The notes under the pieces are model-generated. The model saw only the letters and a program-made list of their open reading frames with translations, was not told the DNA's origin and did not search any database. The translations under genes were made by a program, and so were the position numbers. DNA of 22,452 nucleotides. Origin: JBDGRJ01 sp042218115 (GTDB lineage: Bacteria; Patescibacteriota; Patescibacteriia; Magasanikbacterales; UBA922). Position 1 is the first letter of the stretch. The number at the start of each line of letters is the position of its first letter. This document shows positions 1 to 7,371 of this stretch, one piece after another. The stretch spans positions 1 to 22,452 of the forward strand of contig JBDGRJ010000069.1 of the NCBI GenBank assembly GCA_042218115.1, written 5' to 3'.

Positions 1-1729
1 TTAGCTCTTCTAGCCAAGATTCAATCTCTGGACTTTCATTTTTACTCATAGTAGGTCGATAGACTTCATCAAAACCTTCTTTTTTCAGCTGTTCTTCCAT
101 CCACGGAAACCAGTTGCTATCTCCATCTGCTTCAAAACCATGAATAATCAAAGCTTTTTTGTCTTTTTCTTCACAGCTCTCACAATGAACAAGCGGTATA
201 GGCTCGCCCCAATACCTCTGACGTGAGAACACCCAGTCATTAAGCTGATAGTTTACGTCTTCTCGGCCGAGATCATTTTCTTCCAGCCACTCTATTATTT
301 TTTCTTGAGCTTGTGTTACATTTAAACCATCCAGAAAATTAGAGTTAAACAGCTTACCTTCTTTTTTTTCATAAGGCTCATTGTCAATTATATTATTTGC
401 AAAATCGCTCGGACTCTTATTAGGACTATAGCTGTAGACACCAAAGAATACTTTACTATCAAATTCGGTATTACTTTTTAAAAACTCGTTAAACTTTTTT
501 AAATTTGACGGTGTCGTGCTTAATTTAAACTCAATTAGCTCAGTATCTTCTACTTCTCTGATGCTAACACAATCAGGTAAATCACTCTTCCAGCCACTAT
601 TTAATTTGGAGAGCTTTAAGTGTTCGACCCTTGTAGGAGCAATTACTGGTTTTATGTTAATATTTTTTTCTTCAGCAAACTTATAATCACGCTCATCATG
701 AGCAGGTACCGCCATTATTGCTCCGGTGCCGGTATCATTCAAAACATAATCAGCAACATAGATAGGAATAGATTCGCCGGATGCGGGGTTTACTGCCTCA
801 ATTCCCTCCAGTTTTTTGCCGGTCTTTTCGTCTTGAAGCTCCTCCCGCTCTAGATCAGATTTGGTTTTTGCTTTTCGGACATAATCTTCTACTTTACTCC
901 AGTTTTTTATCTTATCCTGAAGTTCTTCTATTAGCTCATGCTCTGGTGCTACTACCATGTAAGTTGCTCCAAAGATTGTATCAGGCCGGGTGGTAAATAC
1001 TTCCAGATCATAATTAAGTCCTGCAATTTGAAAATCAATTTTTGCTCCTTTACTTTTTCCGATCCAGTTTCTCTGCTGGGTCTTTGCTTGTTCGATATAA
1101 TCTACATCTTCTAGTCCATCTAACAGATCATCGGCATAATCGGTAATGGAGAGCATCCACTGCTTTACATCTCTCTTCTCTACCCTGCCATCGCAACGCT
1201 CACATTTACCATCTATTACCTCTTCGTTGGCAAGGCCGATACTACAGTCAGGACACCAGTTTATTGGTTCATTTTGCTTATAAGCTAGGCCGTGTTTGTA
1301 AAGCTGAAGAAAAATCCACTGAGTCCACTTGTAGTATTCAGGTTCGGAAGTGGTAACTTCTCTATTCCAATCGAAACTTAAGCCAAGAGACTTTAGTTGA
1401 TCCTTGAAAGTTGCTATATTCTCATCCGTAATTTCTTGAGGTGGTCTACCTACCTTAATTGCATAGTTTTCTGCGGGCAGACCAAATGAATCAAAACCCA
1501 TCGGATAGAGCACATTTTTTCCTTCCATTCTCTTTTTGCGCGAAATTATATCCATGCCGGTATAGGAACGAGGATGGCCTACATGCAGACCACTTCCTGA
1601 GGGATAGGGAAACTCTACTAATGAATAAAATTTTTCTTTATCCTCATCTTCATCTACTGAGAAGATGTTATTTTCTTCCCAGTATTGTTGCCATTTTGAT
1701 TCTATTTTATCAGGATCGTATTCTTGCAT
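1..1729 (-). CDS. leuS: Leucyl-tRNA synthetase, C-terminally truncated by window edge, with extra inserted domains
   Basis: Class I synthetase charging tRNA-Leu in the cytosol. The reading frame begins at ATG 1729 and stays open to position 2, giving 576 residues with the C-terminal part outside the window. Seen in order: HIGH-type motif LHVGHP near residue 50, PMGFDSFGLPAENYAI, a zinc-ribbon pair (CPDC, CERC), the CP1 editing domain with TTRPDTIFGATYMV and MAVPAHDERD, then RQRYWGEPIP at about residue 503. Two stretches are unlike ordinary LeuRS: residues about 366-450 lie between the end of the editing core and FLDGLN, and from about residue 525 the chain reads like the start of an RBBP9/YdeN-type serine hydrolase (ALIIHGFEADGDSNWFPW). 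KMSKS and the anticodon-binding domain would lie off the edge. It sits 42 nt downstream of gdh and probably shares its transcript. The upstream AAAAGAAA is a weak ribosome site. LeuRS identity is very secure; the function of the inserts is not known. Confidence 0.96.
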   Translation of the reverse strand, partial: MQEYDPDKIESKWQQYWEENNIFSVDEDEDKEKFYSLVEFPYPSGSGLHVGHPRSYTGMDIISRKKRMEGKNVLYPMGFDSFGLPAENYAIKVGRPPQEITDENIATFKDQLKSLGLSFDWNREVTTSEPEYYKWTQWIFLQLYKHGLAYKQNEPINWCPDCSIGLANEEVIDGKCERCDGRVEKRDVKQWMLSITDYADDLLDGLEDVDYIEQAKTQQRNWIGKSKGAKIDFQIAGLNYDLEVFTTRPDTIFGATYMVVAPEHELIEELQDKIKNWSKVEDYVRKAKTKSDLEREELQDEKTGKKLEGIEAVNPASGESIPIYVADYVLNDTGTGAIMAVPAHDERDYKFAEEKNINIKPVIAPTRVEHLKLSKLNSGWKSDLPDCVSIREVEDTELIEFKLSTTPSNLKKFNEFLKSNTEFDSKVFFGVYSYSPNKSPSDFANNIIDNEPYEKKEGKLFNSNFLDGLNVTQAQEKIIEWLEENDLGREDVNYQLNDWVFSRQRYWGEPIPLVHCESCEEKDKKALIIHGFEADGDSNWFPWMEEQLKKEGFDEVYRPTMSKNESPEIESWLEEL

Positions 1730-1771
1730 TTTATTTCTTTTAATATTTAGAATTTACAACAATAAAAATAG

Positions 1772-3013
1772 CTATAACTGAATCTTTTCAGAGATTCTCT
1801 TAATAGCCACCACAAAAGCAGCACTTCTCAGATCAACTCCTCTGTTTTTTGATTCCTGCCATACCTCATTAAAGGCATTAGCCATTGTATCCTTAAGTTT
1901 ATCAATAATTTTATCTCCTGACCACTCCTCTCCTTGTCGGTTCTGCTGCCACTCAAAAAAGCTCACCGTTACTCCGCCGGCATTAGCTAAAACATCAGGT
2001 ACTACAGTAATGTTCTGGTCTTGTAAAATTTTATCCGCCGTGGTAGTCGTGGGGCCGTTTGCTATCTCCACGATCGAGTTAGCTTGGATATTGGCAGCGT
2101 TTTCTTTGGTGACCACATCTCCAAGCGCTGCCGGAACTAGGATATCTACATCTAACTCGAGAAGACCTTCGTTGCTCAAGAGCTCAGCATCTTTGTCTTC
2201 ATCAGTGTATGCCTGAAGGTTATTTTCTTCTTGCTTATATTTAGCCGCTGAATCAATATTTAGTCCATCCGGGTTGTAGATCGCTCCCTGAGAATCGCTA
2301 ACTGCTATTACATTATACCCAGAACCATAAAGTAGCTCTGCCACCTTGCTTCCTGCATTGCCGAAGCCTTGTATAGCTACACTGGTCTCTGAAGGTTTCT
2401 TTTCTATTTTATCGACCAGGCTCTCGATTATATAAAAAGCACCTTGACCGGTGGCATAGCTGCGAACTTTTGAACCGCCGTTATTCAATGGCTTGCCTGT
2501 AATTACTCCCGGAGCTGTTTTTCCTGCTTGTTGTTCGTACTCATCTCGCATCCAGTTCATTATCTTGCTGTTGGTATATACATCTGGAGCGGGAATATCT
2601 TTCTCGGGACCTATCACTTGCCAAATTTTTTGGATATATCCTCGGCTCAGCCTCTCAGTCTCTTGCTCTGAAAGCTCCTTGGGGTTTACTATTACACCAC
2701 CTTTACCTCCGCCTAAAGGTATATTCACCACAGCGCATTTGATCATCATCCAAAAAGATAGTGCCTGCACCTCCTGTTGGTTTACTCCCGGATGGAATCG
2801 TATACCACCTTTGTATGGACCCAAAGCATTATTATACTGACTTCTAAACCCCTTGAAGACCTCTACTTCACCGCTGTCTCTTTTTATGGGTATATTTACT
2901 TCTATCACCCTGTCCGGGTGTTTAAGAATCTTGAGAATATTTTCATCCAGCTCCATTATCTCAACTACTTTGTCAAGCTGTCTTAGAGCATCTTGAAATT
3001 GTTCTTGGGACAT
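1772..3013 (-). CDS. Glu/Leu/Phe-type dehydrogenase, probably NAD(P)-dependent glutamate dehydrogenase
   Basis: Oxidative deamination of glutamate to 2-oxoglutarate, or the reverse amination, linking carbon and nitrogen metabolism in the cytosol. The 413-residue length matches bacterial hexameric GDH of the roughly 410-420 residue class. Seen: GPYKGGIRFHP (Lys68), KCAVVNIPLGGGKGG (Lys92 and catalytic Lys104), PAPDVYTN (catalytic Asp144), PGVITGKP, and a Rossmann motif GFGNAGSKVAE from about residue 216. The first two lysines and PAPD are the substrate and catalytic set of the GDH family. Glutamate is favoured over leucine or phenylalanine from the overall motif pattern, but substrate is not proven, nor is NAD versus NADP. 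Start ATG at 3013; no clear Shine-Dalgarno. Third gene of the infB-trx-gdh-leuS series, 85 nt after trx, so it may also have its own promoter. A catabolic GDH is not universal in reduced genomes. Confidence 0.92.
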   Translation of the reverse strand: MSQEQFQDALRQLDKVVEIMELDENILKILKHPDRVIEVNIPIKRDSGEVEVFKGFRSQYNNALGPYKGGIRFHPGVNQQEVQALSFWMMIKCAVVNIPLGGGKGGVIVNPKELSEQETERLSRGYIQKIWQVIGPEKDIPAPDVYTNSKIMNWMRDEYEQQAGKTAPGVITGKPLNNGGSKVRSYATGQGAFYIIESLVDKIEKKPSETSVAIQGFGNAGSKVAELLYGSGYNVIAVSDSQGAIYNPDGLNIDSAAKYKQEENNLQAYTDEDKDAELLSNEGLLELDVDILVPAALGDVVTKENAANIQANSIVEIANGPTTTTADKILQDQNITVVPDVLANAGGVTVSFFEWQQNRQGEEWSGDKIIDKLKDTMANAFNEVWQESKNRGVDLRSAAFVVAIKRISEKIQL

Positions 3014-3093
3014 ATTCTAGAAATATTTAAAATAACTAAAACGTCAGTAGTCTGTATTGTAAAAAAGAAACTCAAATAAATAAATGTGAATAA

Positions 3094-3408
3094 CTAAATG
3101 TATTTCTCTACTTTTTCGGTCAGATCTTGTTTGGGAACTTTACCCACCATCTTATCTACTTCTTGGCCATCTTTAAAAATTAAAAAGGTGGGAATTTTCA
3201 ACACTCCCAGTTTATCAGCTAACTGTTGATTTTCGTCGATATTTATCTTGATGGTTTTCAAATTCTGCTTATACTCCCGTTCTATTTCTTCTATTATGGG
3301 GTTCATCTCTTTGCAGGGATTGCACCACGGGGCCCAAAAATCTATCAAGACGGTCTTATCCGTATCTGACAGTACCTGCTTGAGTTTTTCTGCAGTGACT
3401 TCTTCCAA
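3094..3408 (-). CDS. trxA: Thioredoxin with WCNPC active site
   Basis: Small cytosolic dithiol-disulfide oxidoreductase of 104 residues, the usual thioredoxin length. Seen: beta-strand then FWAPWCNPCKEM (Cys29 and Cys32), NIDENQQLADKLGVLKIPTFLIFKDG with the conserved cis-proline Pro74, and a C-terminal amphipathic helix. The active site is CNPC where most thioredoxins have CGPC, which should shift redox potential or partner choice (inference). The only usable in-frame start before the upstream infB stop is TTG at 3408, nine nucleotides after that stop, with no Shine-Dalgarno; translation is therefore probably coupled to infB. The stop is TAG. Confidence 0.93.
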   Translation of the reverse strand: MEEVTAEKLKQVLSDTDKTVLIDFWAPWCNPCKEMNPIIEEIEREYKQNLKTIKINIDENQQLADKLGVLKIPTFLIFKDGQEVDKMVGKVPKQDLTEKVEKYI

Positions 3409-3417
3409 TGTGAGATG

Positions 3418-5433
3418 TTATTCTAAGTCTAAACTTTTTTTCTTGGTCTCTGTTTTATAGAAGTCCAGTACATCATCTTCTTTAATCTCGGTTTTCCCCT
3501 TAAATCTAACTCCGCACTCTTTTCCGGCCTTAATCTTATCCTTATCCTGCTGTCCTTGCTTCAAATTTTCAACCTTACCTTCACCTACCACTTCTCCATC
3601 TCTTTTTACCTTTGCTTTCGCTCCAACCTCTACGTAACCGGACTCCACCCGGCCTCCTACGGTCATAGCAGAGGTTTCTTCACTGAATATGGCTAATACT
3701 TTCAGATTTCCCGTCTTCTCTGTGATGGTCTCATCCTCAAGCAGGCTTTCCAAATTCTCATTCACCCACTCGGTAATATCATAAATAACATCATCACATT
3801 TTATCTCCAGATCCTTGTCCTGTATCAGCTCCTCAGCTGAATAGGTCGGCTCCACCTGAAACCCGACTAAAGCTGCATTCCCGGCTTCGGCCTTATTTAC
3901 ATCATCAACAGTAATATTACCCAAGCCTTTGCCTACTACTTTGACCCCCACCTCTTCATGCTCTATCTCTTCGAGTGTGCTGGTCAAAGCTTCAAGTGAA
4001 CCTAGAACATCCGCTTTTACATACAAGTTTAGGGTATTTTTATCCTTACCTTCACCGCTATCTAATGAGCCTTTTTGCGCACCGGTCTGCTCCATCTCTT
4101 TTTCTCTGGCATCCACTTTTTCAGCTTCATCTGCTTTAGATACATCCAAAATATCTCCAACCTCGGGTGTAACATCAAACCCTATCATCTGTGCCGGTAC
4201 AGATGGTCCGGCTGAGTCAATATCTTCACCTTTATGATTCCACATTCTACGTACATTTCCATAATCAGCACCATTGATAATTAAAGGGTCACCGGCTTCT
4301 AGTGTACCGTTTTGAATCAAAATCGTTGCGACCGAGCCCATCTGCTTGTCCTTATGAGATTCAATCACCGTACCTATTGCTGGCATATCCGGATCAGCTT
4401 GAATATCGTCTTCATTCATATCCGAAACCAACAAAATCATATCTAACAGATCATCTATATTGGTTTCTTGCTTAGCTGAGATCTCAACCATCGGTGTATC
4501 CCCTCCCCACTCTTCTGGTATTACATCTTCATCGGATAGTTGTTTTTTGGTTCGTTCGATATCTATACCGCTCTTATCGATCTTATTGATCGCCACTACA
4601 AAAGGTAAATTCGCTGCTTTCATAATCTGAATCGCTTCTTTGGTCTGAGGCTGGACTCCATCATCAGCTGCAACTACCAAGATAGCGATATCTGCTACCT
4701 TGGCCCCTCTGCTTCTCATCACCGTAAACGCCTTATGGCCCGGTGTATCGATGAATGTCATTTTCTTCTCTTTGTCATCTTCCGGATCCTCCCAGGCAGC
4801 CTGGTATGCACCTATGTGCTGGGTAATACTTCCCGCTTCTTGGTCAATTTTATTTTTTTGCCTAATAGCATCCAAAAGCTTGGTTTTGCCGTGATCCACA
4901 TGCCCCATCACAATTATTACCGGTGGTCTGCGCTGAAGTTTTTCGCTCCGATCTAACGATTCTCTGAGAACTTTTCCATGTTCGCCTCCTTCTGTCTCCA
5001 CGTCGGAAGAGTCTTTTTCTTTTACTTCAAAATCAAGATCTTCAGCCACGATAGAGGCGGTCTCAAAATCAAGCTCCTGATTTTTATTAGCCAAAATGCC
5101 GTCATCCATAAGATGGCTGATCAGCTCACTAACTGCCATATTCATCTTTTCCGCCAGGTTCTTTACTGTGATAGACTCTGGCAGCTCAATCTCCTTTTGC
5201 TCGACTTGCTGTTTTCGCATCTCTTTCTTCTTTTGCTTGCGTTTTTCTTGTTTCTTTTTTCTTTTTTTCTCAATGTCTTTTTTAATGTCACTCCACTCCT
5301 CCATTACTTGCTGAGCCACCTTGTCATCTATCTTGATGGCTTTTTTGCCTATATCATAACCATACTTGGGCAAGATTTTGAGTAGCTTATCTTTATCTGT
5401 ATTCAGTTTTCGTGCAAGTTCGGTGACATTCAT
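3418..5433 (-). CDS. infB: Translation initiation factor IF-2
   Basis: GTPase that places fMet-tRNA on the 30S subunit and promotes subunit joining. At 671 residues it is a short IF-2. Two IF2_N-type helical modules are visible (residues about 1-47 and 86-135), separated by a very basic Lys/Arg/Glu-rich linker (54-80). The G domain shows GHVDHGKT (177-184), GSITQHIGAYQ, DTPGH (229-233), NKID (283-286) and SAK (319-321); domains II, III and the fMet-tRNA-binding C domain (AMTVGGRVESGYV) follow. The G2 region has GSITQHIG where many IF-2s have GGITQHIG. Start ATG 5433 is preceded by AGGAAT at good spacing and a near-consensus promoter (5463-5491), giving a leader of only about 20 nt. First gene of the infB-trx-gdh-leuS series. 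Confidence 0.98.
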   Translation of the reverse strand: MNVTELARKLNTDKDKLLKILPKYGYDIGKKAIKIDDKVAQQVMEEWSDIKKDIEKKRKKKQEKRKQKKKEMRKQQVEQKEIELPESITVKNLAEKMNMAVSELISHLMDDGILANKNQELDFETASIVAEDLDFEVKEKDSSDVETEGGEHGKVLRESLDRSEKLQRRPPVIIVMGHVDHGKTKLLDAIRQKNKIDQEAGSITQHIGAYQAAWEDPEDDKEKKMTFIDTPGHKAFTVMRSRGAKVADIAILVVAADDGVQPQTKEAIQIMKAANLPFVVAINKIDKSGIDIERTKKQLSDEDVIPEEWGGDTPMVEISAKQETNIDDLLDMILLVSDMNEDDIQADPDMPAIGTVIESHKDKQMGSVATILIQNGTLEAGDPLIINGADYGNVRRMWNHKGEDIDSAGPSVPAQMIGFDVTPEVGDILDVSKADEAEKVDAREKEMEQTGAQKGSLDSGEGKDKNTLNLYVKADVLGSLEALTSTLEEIEHEEVGVKVVGKGLGNITVDDVNKAEAGNAALVGFQVEPTYSAEELIQDKDLEIKCDDVIYDITEWVNENLESLLEDETITEKTGNLKVLAIFSEETSAMTVGGRVESGYVEVGAKAKVKRDGEVVGEGKVENLKQGQQDKDKIKAGKECGVRFKGKTEIKEDDVLDFYKTETKKKSLDLE

Positions 5434-5462
5434 AGTATTAATTCCTAATGATTATCAGCAGC

Positions 5463-5491
5463 ATTATATGAAAAAGTCTAAGTTAAGTCAA
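5463..5491 (-). promoter_or_regulatory. Sigma70-type promoter of infB
   Basis: Read on the minus strand: TTGACT (5486-5491), a 17-nt spacer, then a perfect TATAAT (5463-5468). Predicted transcript start is near 5456, about 20 nt before the infB ATG, leaving room for the AGGAAT ribosome site. It points away from the ncRNA promoter at 5524, so this is a compact divergent promoter pair. Confidence 0.8.
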
Positions 5492-5523
5492 TTTTTAAAA
5501 GTATGGATTACAGAGATTAACTT

Positions 5524-5552
5524 TTGACAAAGTAGCCAAAATCTTTTAATTT
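5524..5552 (+). promoter_or_regulatory. Sigma70-type promoter of the structured RNA
   Basis: TTGACA (5524-5529), 17-nt spacer, TAATTT (5547-5552). Predicted start is about 5559, some 16 nt before the closed RNA structure that begins at 5575. The -35 is a perfect match; the -10 matches consensus less well. Confidence 0.7.
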
Positions 5553-5558
5553 TGTACT

Positions 5559-5761
5559 CAGATCATTAAGTCATGAGAGGCGGGGTGCCTGTTGGAAACA
5601 GAACAGCCAGATTGGAAGAAGACCCACAGGCATTCGAAAGCAGTGGTAAAGGCTTTTTTGAGGCCCCGGATAGGTCTCTTCTGTGCCAAGCACTGCCCGG
5701 TTCGAATCCGGACGCCTCTCGCTCTTTTACGGGACGTACAGCCCTGTGCGTCCCATTTTTT
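5559..5761 (+). ncRNA. Structured noncoding RNA with tRNA-like T-arm, family not recognised
   Basis: A free-standing RNA gene: own promoter upstream, own intrinsic terminator downstream, and no plausible coding frame conserved in either strand. Its 145-nt core is closed by an 8-bp stem, GAGAGGCG (5575-5582) with CGCCTCTC (5713-5720). Directly inside the 3' strand is CCGG-TTCGAAT-CCGG (5697-5711), which has the sequence and loop of a tRNA T-arm. Other pairings seen: TGCCTGT (5586-5592) with ACAGGCA (5627-5633 region); GCAGTG (5640-5645) with CACTGC (5691-5696); a GGCTT/AGGCC hairpin (5651-5665) with a U-rich loop; and GUGC/GCAC (5683-5693) as an alternative to the GCAGTG stem. GCAGTGGTAAAGGC resembles a tRNA D-arm. 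The distance between acceptor-like strand and T-arm is about 114 nt, far too long for a normal tRNA. It lacks the hallmarks of tmRNA, RNase P RNA and SRP RNA. Options are a tRNA mimic (Y-RNA-like), a tRNA with large insertions, or a new RNA. Confidence 0.75.
5731..5761 (+). terminator. Intrinsic terminator of the structured RNA
   Basis: GGGACG (5731-5736) pairs with CGTCCC (5749-5754), extended inward by T-G, A-T and C-G to a 9-bp stem with a 6-nt loop, followed by A and six T residues (5756-5761). Confidence 0.85.
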
Positions 5762-5762
5762 A

Positions 5763-5825
5763 ATTTAAAAAACCCTCGGGTAAGACGTAAATAAACTCAA
5801 TTTATTCTTTGACTTACTCCGAGGG
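5763..5825 (-). terminator. Intrinsic terminator downstream of ppa
   Basis: On the minus strand, CCCTCGG and the adjoining AGTAAG side (5813-5825) pair with CTTAC-CCGAGGG (5773-5784), a 12-bp stem with one bulged base, then TTTTTTAAATT (complement of 5763-5772). The long loop can itself form an AATAAA/TTTATT hairpin. It lies just after the ppa stop and is back to back with the plus-strand terminator at 5731-5761. Confidence 0.85.
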
Positions 5826-5833
5826 CGAGGTTG

Positions 5834-6373
5834 TTATTCAAATTTTTCTTGGTACAGATCAATGGACCTATCAATCGCTTCGAGAGCATCCTCTTTTCCC
5901 TTGTATCCATGTACTGTGACTTCATTACCTTCACCTTGTTTTAGCTCTTTGTAAGTCTCAAAAAAGTGAGCATATTCCTTTAGTTTATGGTCATTCAGAT
6001 CTTCCAGATCTTGCACATCGTCCCATCTTCTGTCATTTTCCGGTACTCCTAAAATTTTAAAGTCGGACTCGCCCGAGTCTGTCATCTCCATAACACCTAC
6101 CGGCCTCAGCTTCACTAACACTCCCGGGTCAATAGGGTAAGTAGAGAAAATAACAGCATCCAGAGCATCCCCGTCATCCCACAAAGTCTGGGGGATCATT
6201 GCATAATCAAACGGATAAGGAGAAGAGGTATAGTTGGCTCGATCCAACATAATCATACCGGTCTCTTTATCCAGCTCATATTTATTGGACGAACCTCTAG
6301 GAATCTCAACTATTGAGTTTATTTTTTTCGGAGCTTGATCGCCTATGGATACATCATGCCAAAAGTTTTCCAT
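5834..6373 (-). CDS. ppa: Inorganic pyrophosphatase, family I
   Basis: Cytosolic Mg-dependent hydrolysis of pyrophosphate, pulling biosynthetic reactions such as aminoacylation forward. The 179 residues match the bacterial family I length. Seen: VEIPRGSSNKYE (Glu, Lys and Glu of the active site), DRANYTSSPYPFDYAMIP, DDGDALDAV (Asp67 and Asp72, equivalent to E. coli Asp65 and Asp70), and MTDSGESDFK (Asp99 and Asp104, equivalent to Asp97 and Asp102). The usual DGDPLD proline is Ala here; all metal ligands are kept. Own promoter at 6403-6431 and strong terminator at 5763-5825, so it can be monocistronic. No clear Shine-Dalgarno before ATG 6373. Confidence 0.97.
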   Translation of the reverse strand: MENFWHDVSIGDQAPKKINSIVEIPRGSSNKYELDKETGMIMLDRANYTSSPYPFDYAMIPQTLWDDGDALDAVIFSTYPIDPGVLVKLRPVGVMEMTDSGESDFKILGVPENDRRWDDVQDLEDLNDHKLKEYAHFFETYKELKQGEGNEVTVHGYKGKEDALEAIDRSIDLYQEKFE

Positions 6374-6402
6374 GAGTTGAGTATTAATTATTAAGTGTCT
6401 AA

Positions 6403-6431
6403 ATAATAGTCAGAACTGAAGAAAAAATCAA
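6403..6431 (-). promoter_or_regulatory. Promoter of ppa
   Basis: Minus-strand TTGATT (6426-6431), 17-nt spacer, TATTAT (6403-6408). It fits entirely between the methyltransferase stop (6436) and the ppa start (6373), predicting a leader of about 25 nt. Confidence 0.6.
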
Positions 6432-6435
6432 GCAC

Positions 6436-7371
6436 TCACTCATTTTCGATTCCGTAATGTTCTCTTCTCTTATTTCCGAGAATCACATACCCTTGAGTTT
6501 CAAGCCACCTGCCTATGGTCAACATCTCAATCAGCCCATAAAACTCGCAGATAGCAGTCGATACCGGATGCGTCTTTTGCTTAATGAAGTTCAAAAATTT
6601 ATTAAGGTAGCGCAAAATCGTAAAATCTTCTTGCTGTTGCAGCTTTTCATAAAACTCATCAGGGTGAACTAAAAAACTAGCCCAAAAAGCGGCATACATC
6701 TTTTTTATATCAAAACCGGCTTCCAAAAGGAGGTTTTTCAGCTCGTCCTTACTATAAAGGGAGATATGGAACTCTGCATGCGGATCCACATTGACACCCC
6801 TGTTGAGCAAGTACTTGCGAACCCAAGCGTGTTTCCCTACTTCGGATTCGCTAAACATTGCTAGACTTGCCCCCTGCTTCATAACTCTATTAATTTCTTT
6901 TAGCCATCGGGGTACGTCTTCTACGTGCCCGAGCACATCCGAGCTGATAACGGCATGAAAATGTGAGCTGGGAAAAGGAAAAGTATCACCGTCATAATGC
7001 TCCACTCTCCCGTTTACCCCGTACTGTTTTAATTTTTTCTCAGCTAAATCGACCTGCAGCCTCACTACATCCAGACCTACCACCTCTACCTCTCTGCCGA
7101 AAATCTTCTTTAAATCAACTAAGGTCGCTCCGGTGCCACACCCTACATCTAAAATACGAAAAGGCTTACGTAGGTCTTTTTGCTTATATCTATTTTTGGC
7201 CTTGATTAAATGACGATAGAGAAAAAACTTCTTGGGGTAAAAGAGTAACTTAAGCCAGTCCCAGATTTTGATCTCAGCGTCTTCAAATACAGGATCAGCG
7301 TCCCAAATCTCGACCCCATCTTCTTTCATCTCACCCCAGCCTAGATTGTCTGATTCATTTTGCTTATTCAT
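6436..7371 (-). CDS. Class I SAM-dependent methyltransferase, substrate unknown
   Basis: A 311-residue protein with a Rossmann-like SAM fold. Seen: motif I ILDVGCGTG (residues 73-81), the acidic end of beta-2 in VVGLDVV, YDGDTFPFPSSHFHAVISSDVLGHVEDVPRWLKEINRVMKQGASLAMF (motifs for SAM/substrate site and the beta-4/beta-5 region) as in the Methyltransf_11/25 group. About 70 residues precede the SAM fold and about 120 follow it (aromatic and basic), so it is longer than a minimal domain and may contain a substrate or membrane-contact part. No signal peptide. It ends in TGA. Upstream, TGC-TAAAAT ends about 9 nt before ATG 7371, which could be an extended -10 promoter giving a nearly leaderless mRNA (weak). 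Substrate cannot be told: a lipid, quinone or glycan are all possible. Confidence 0.85.
   Translation of the reverse strand: MNKQNESDNLGWGEMKEDGVEIWDADPVFEDAEIKIWDWLKLLFYPKKFFLYRHLIKAKNRYKQKDLRKPFRILDVGCGTGATLVDLKKIFGREVEVVGLDVVRLQVDLAEKKLKQYGVNGRVEHYDGDTFPFPSSHFHAVISSDVLGHVEDVPRWLKEINRVMKQGASLAMFSESEVGKHAWVRKYLLNRGVNVDPHAEFHISLYSKDELKNLLLEAGFDIKKMYAAFWASFLVHPDEFYEKLQQQEDFTILRYLNKFLNFIKQKTHPVSTAICEFYGLIEMLTIGRWLETQGYVILGNKRREHYGIENE

Noticed and set aside
4978..5385. Plus-strand 135-codon frame rich in Phe and Leu opposite infB
   Set aside because: Antisense shadow of the Lys/Glu-rich infB linker; the hydrophobic composition is explained by the complement.
5575..5720. Calling this region a tRNA-Sec, tmRNA, SRP RNA or RNase P RNA
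   Set aside because: The acceptor-to-T-arm span is about 114 nt, too long for tRNA-Sec. tmRNA is more than twice as long and its GGNUUCGAC start is missing; SRP's GGAA apical motif and RNase P's conserved GAGGAAAGUC are not found.
5573..5794. Plus-strand open frame of 73 codons over the structured RNA
   Set aside because: It coincides with stems and the terminator of the RNA gene and has no recognisable protein features; treated as chance.
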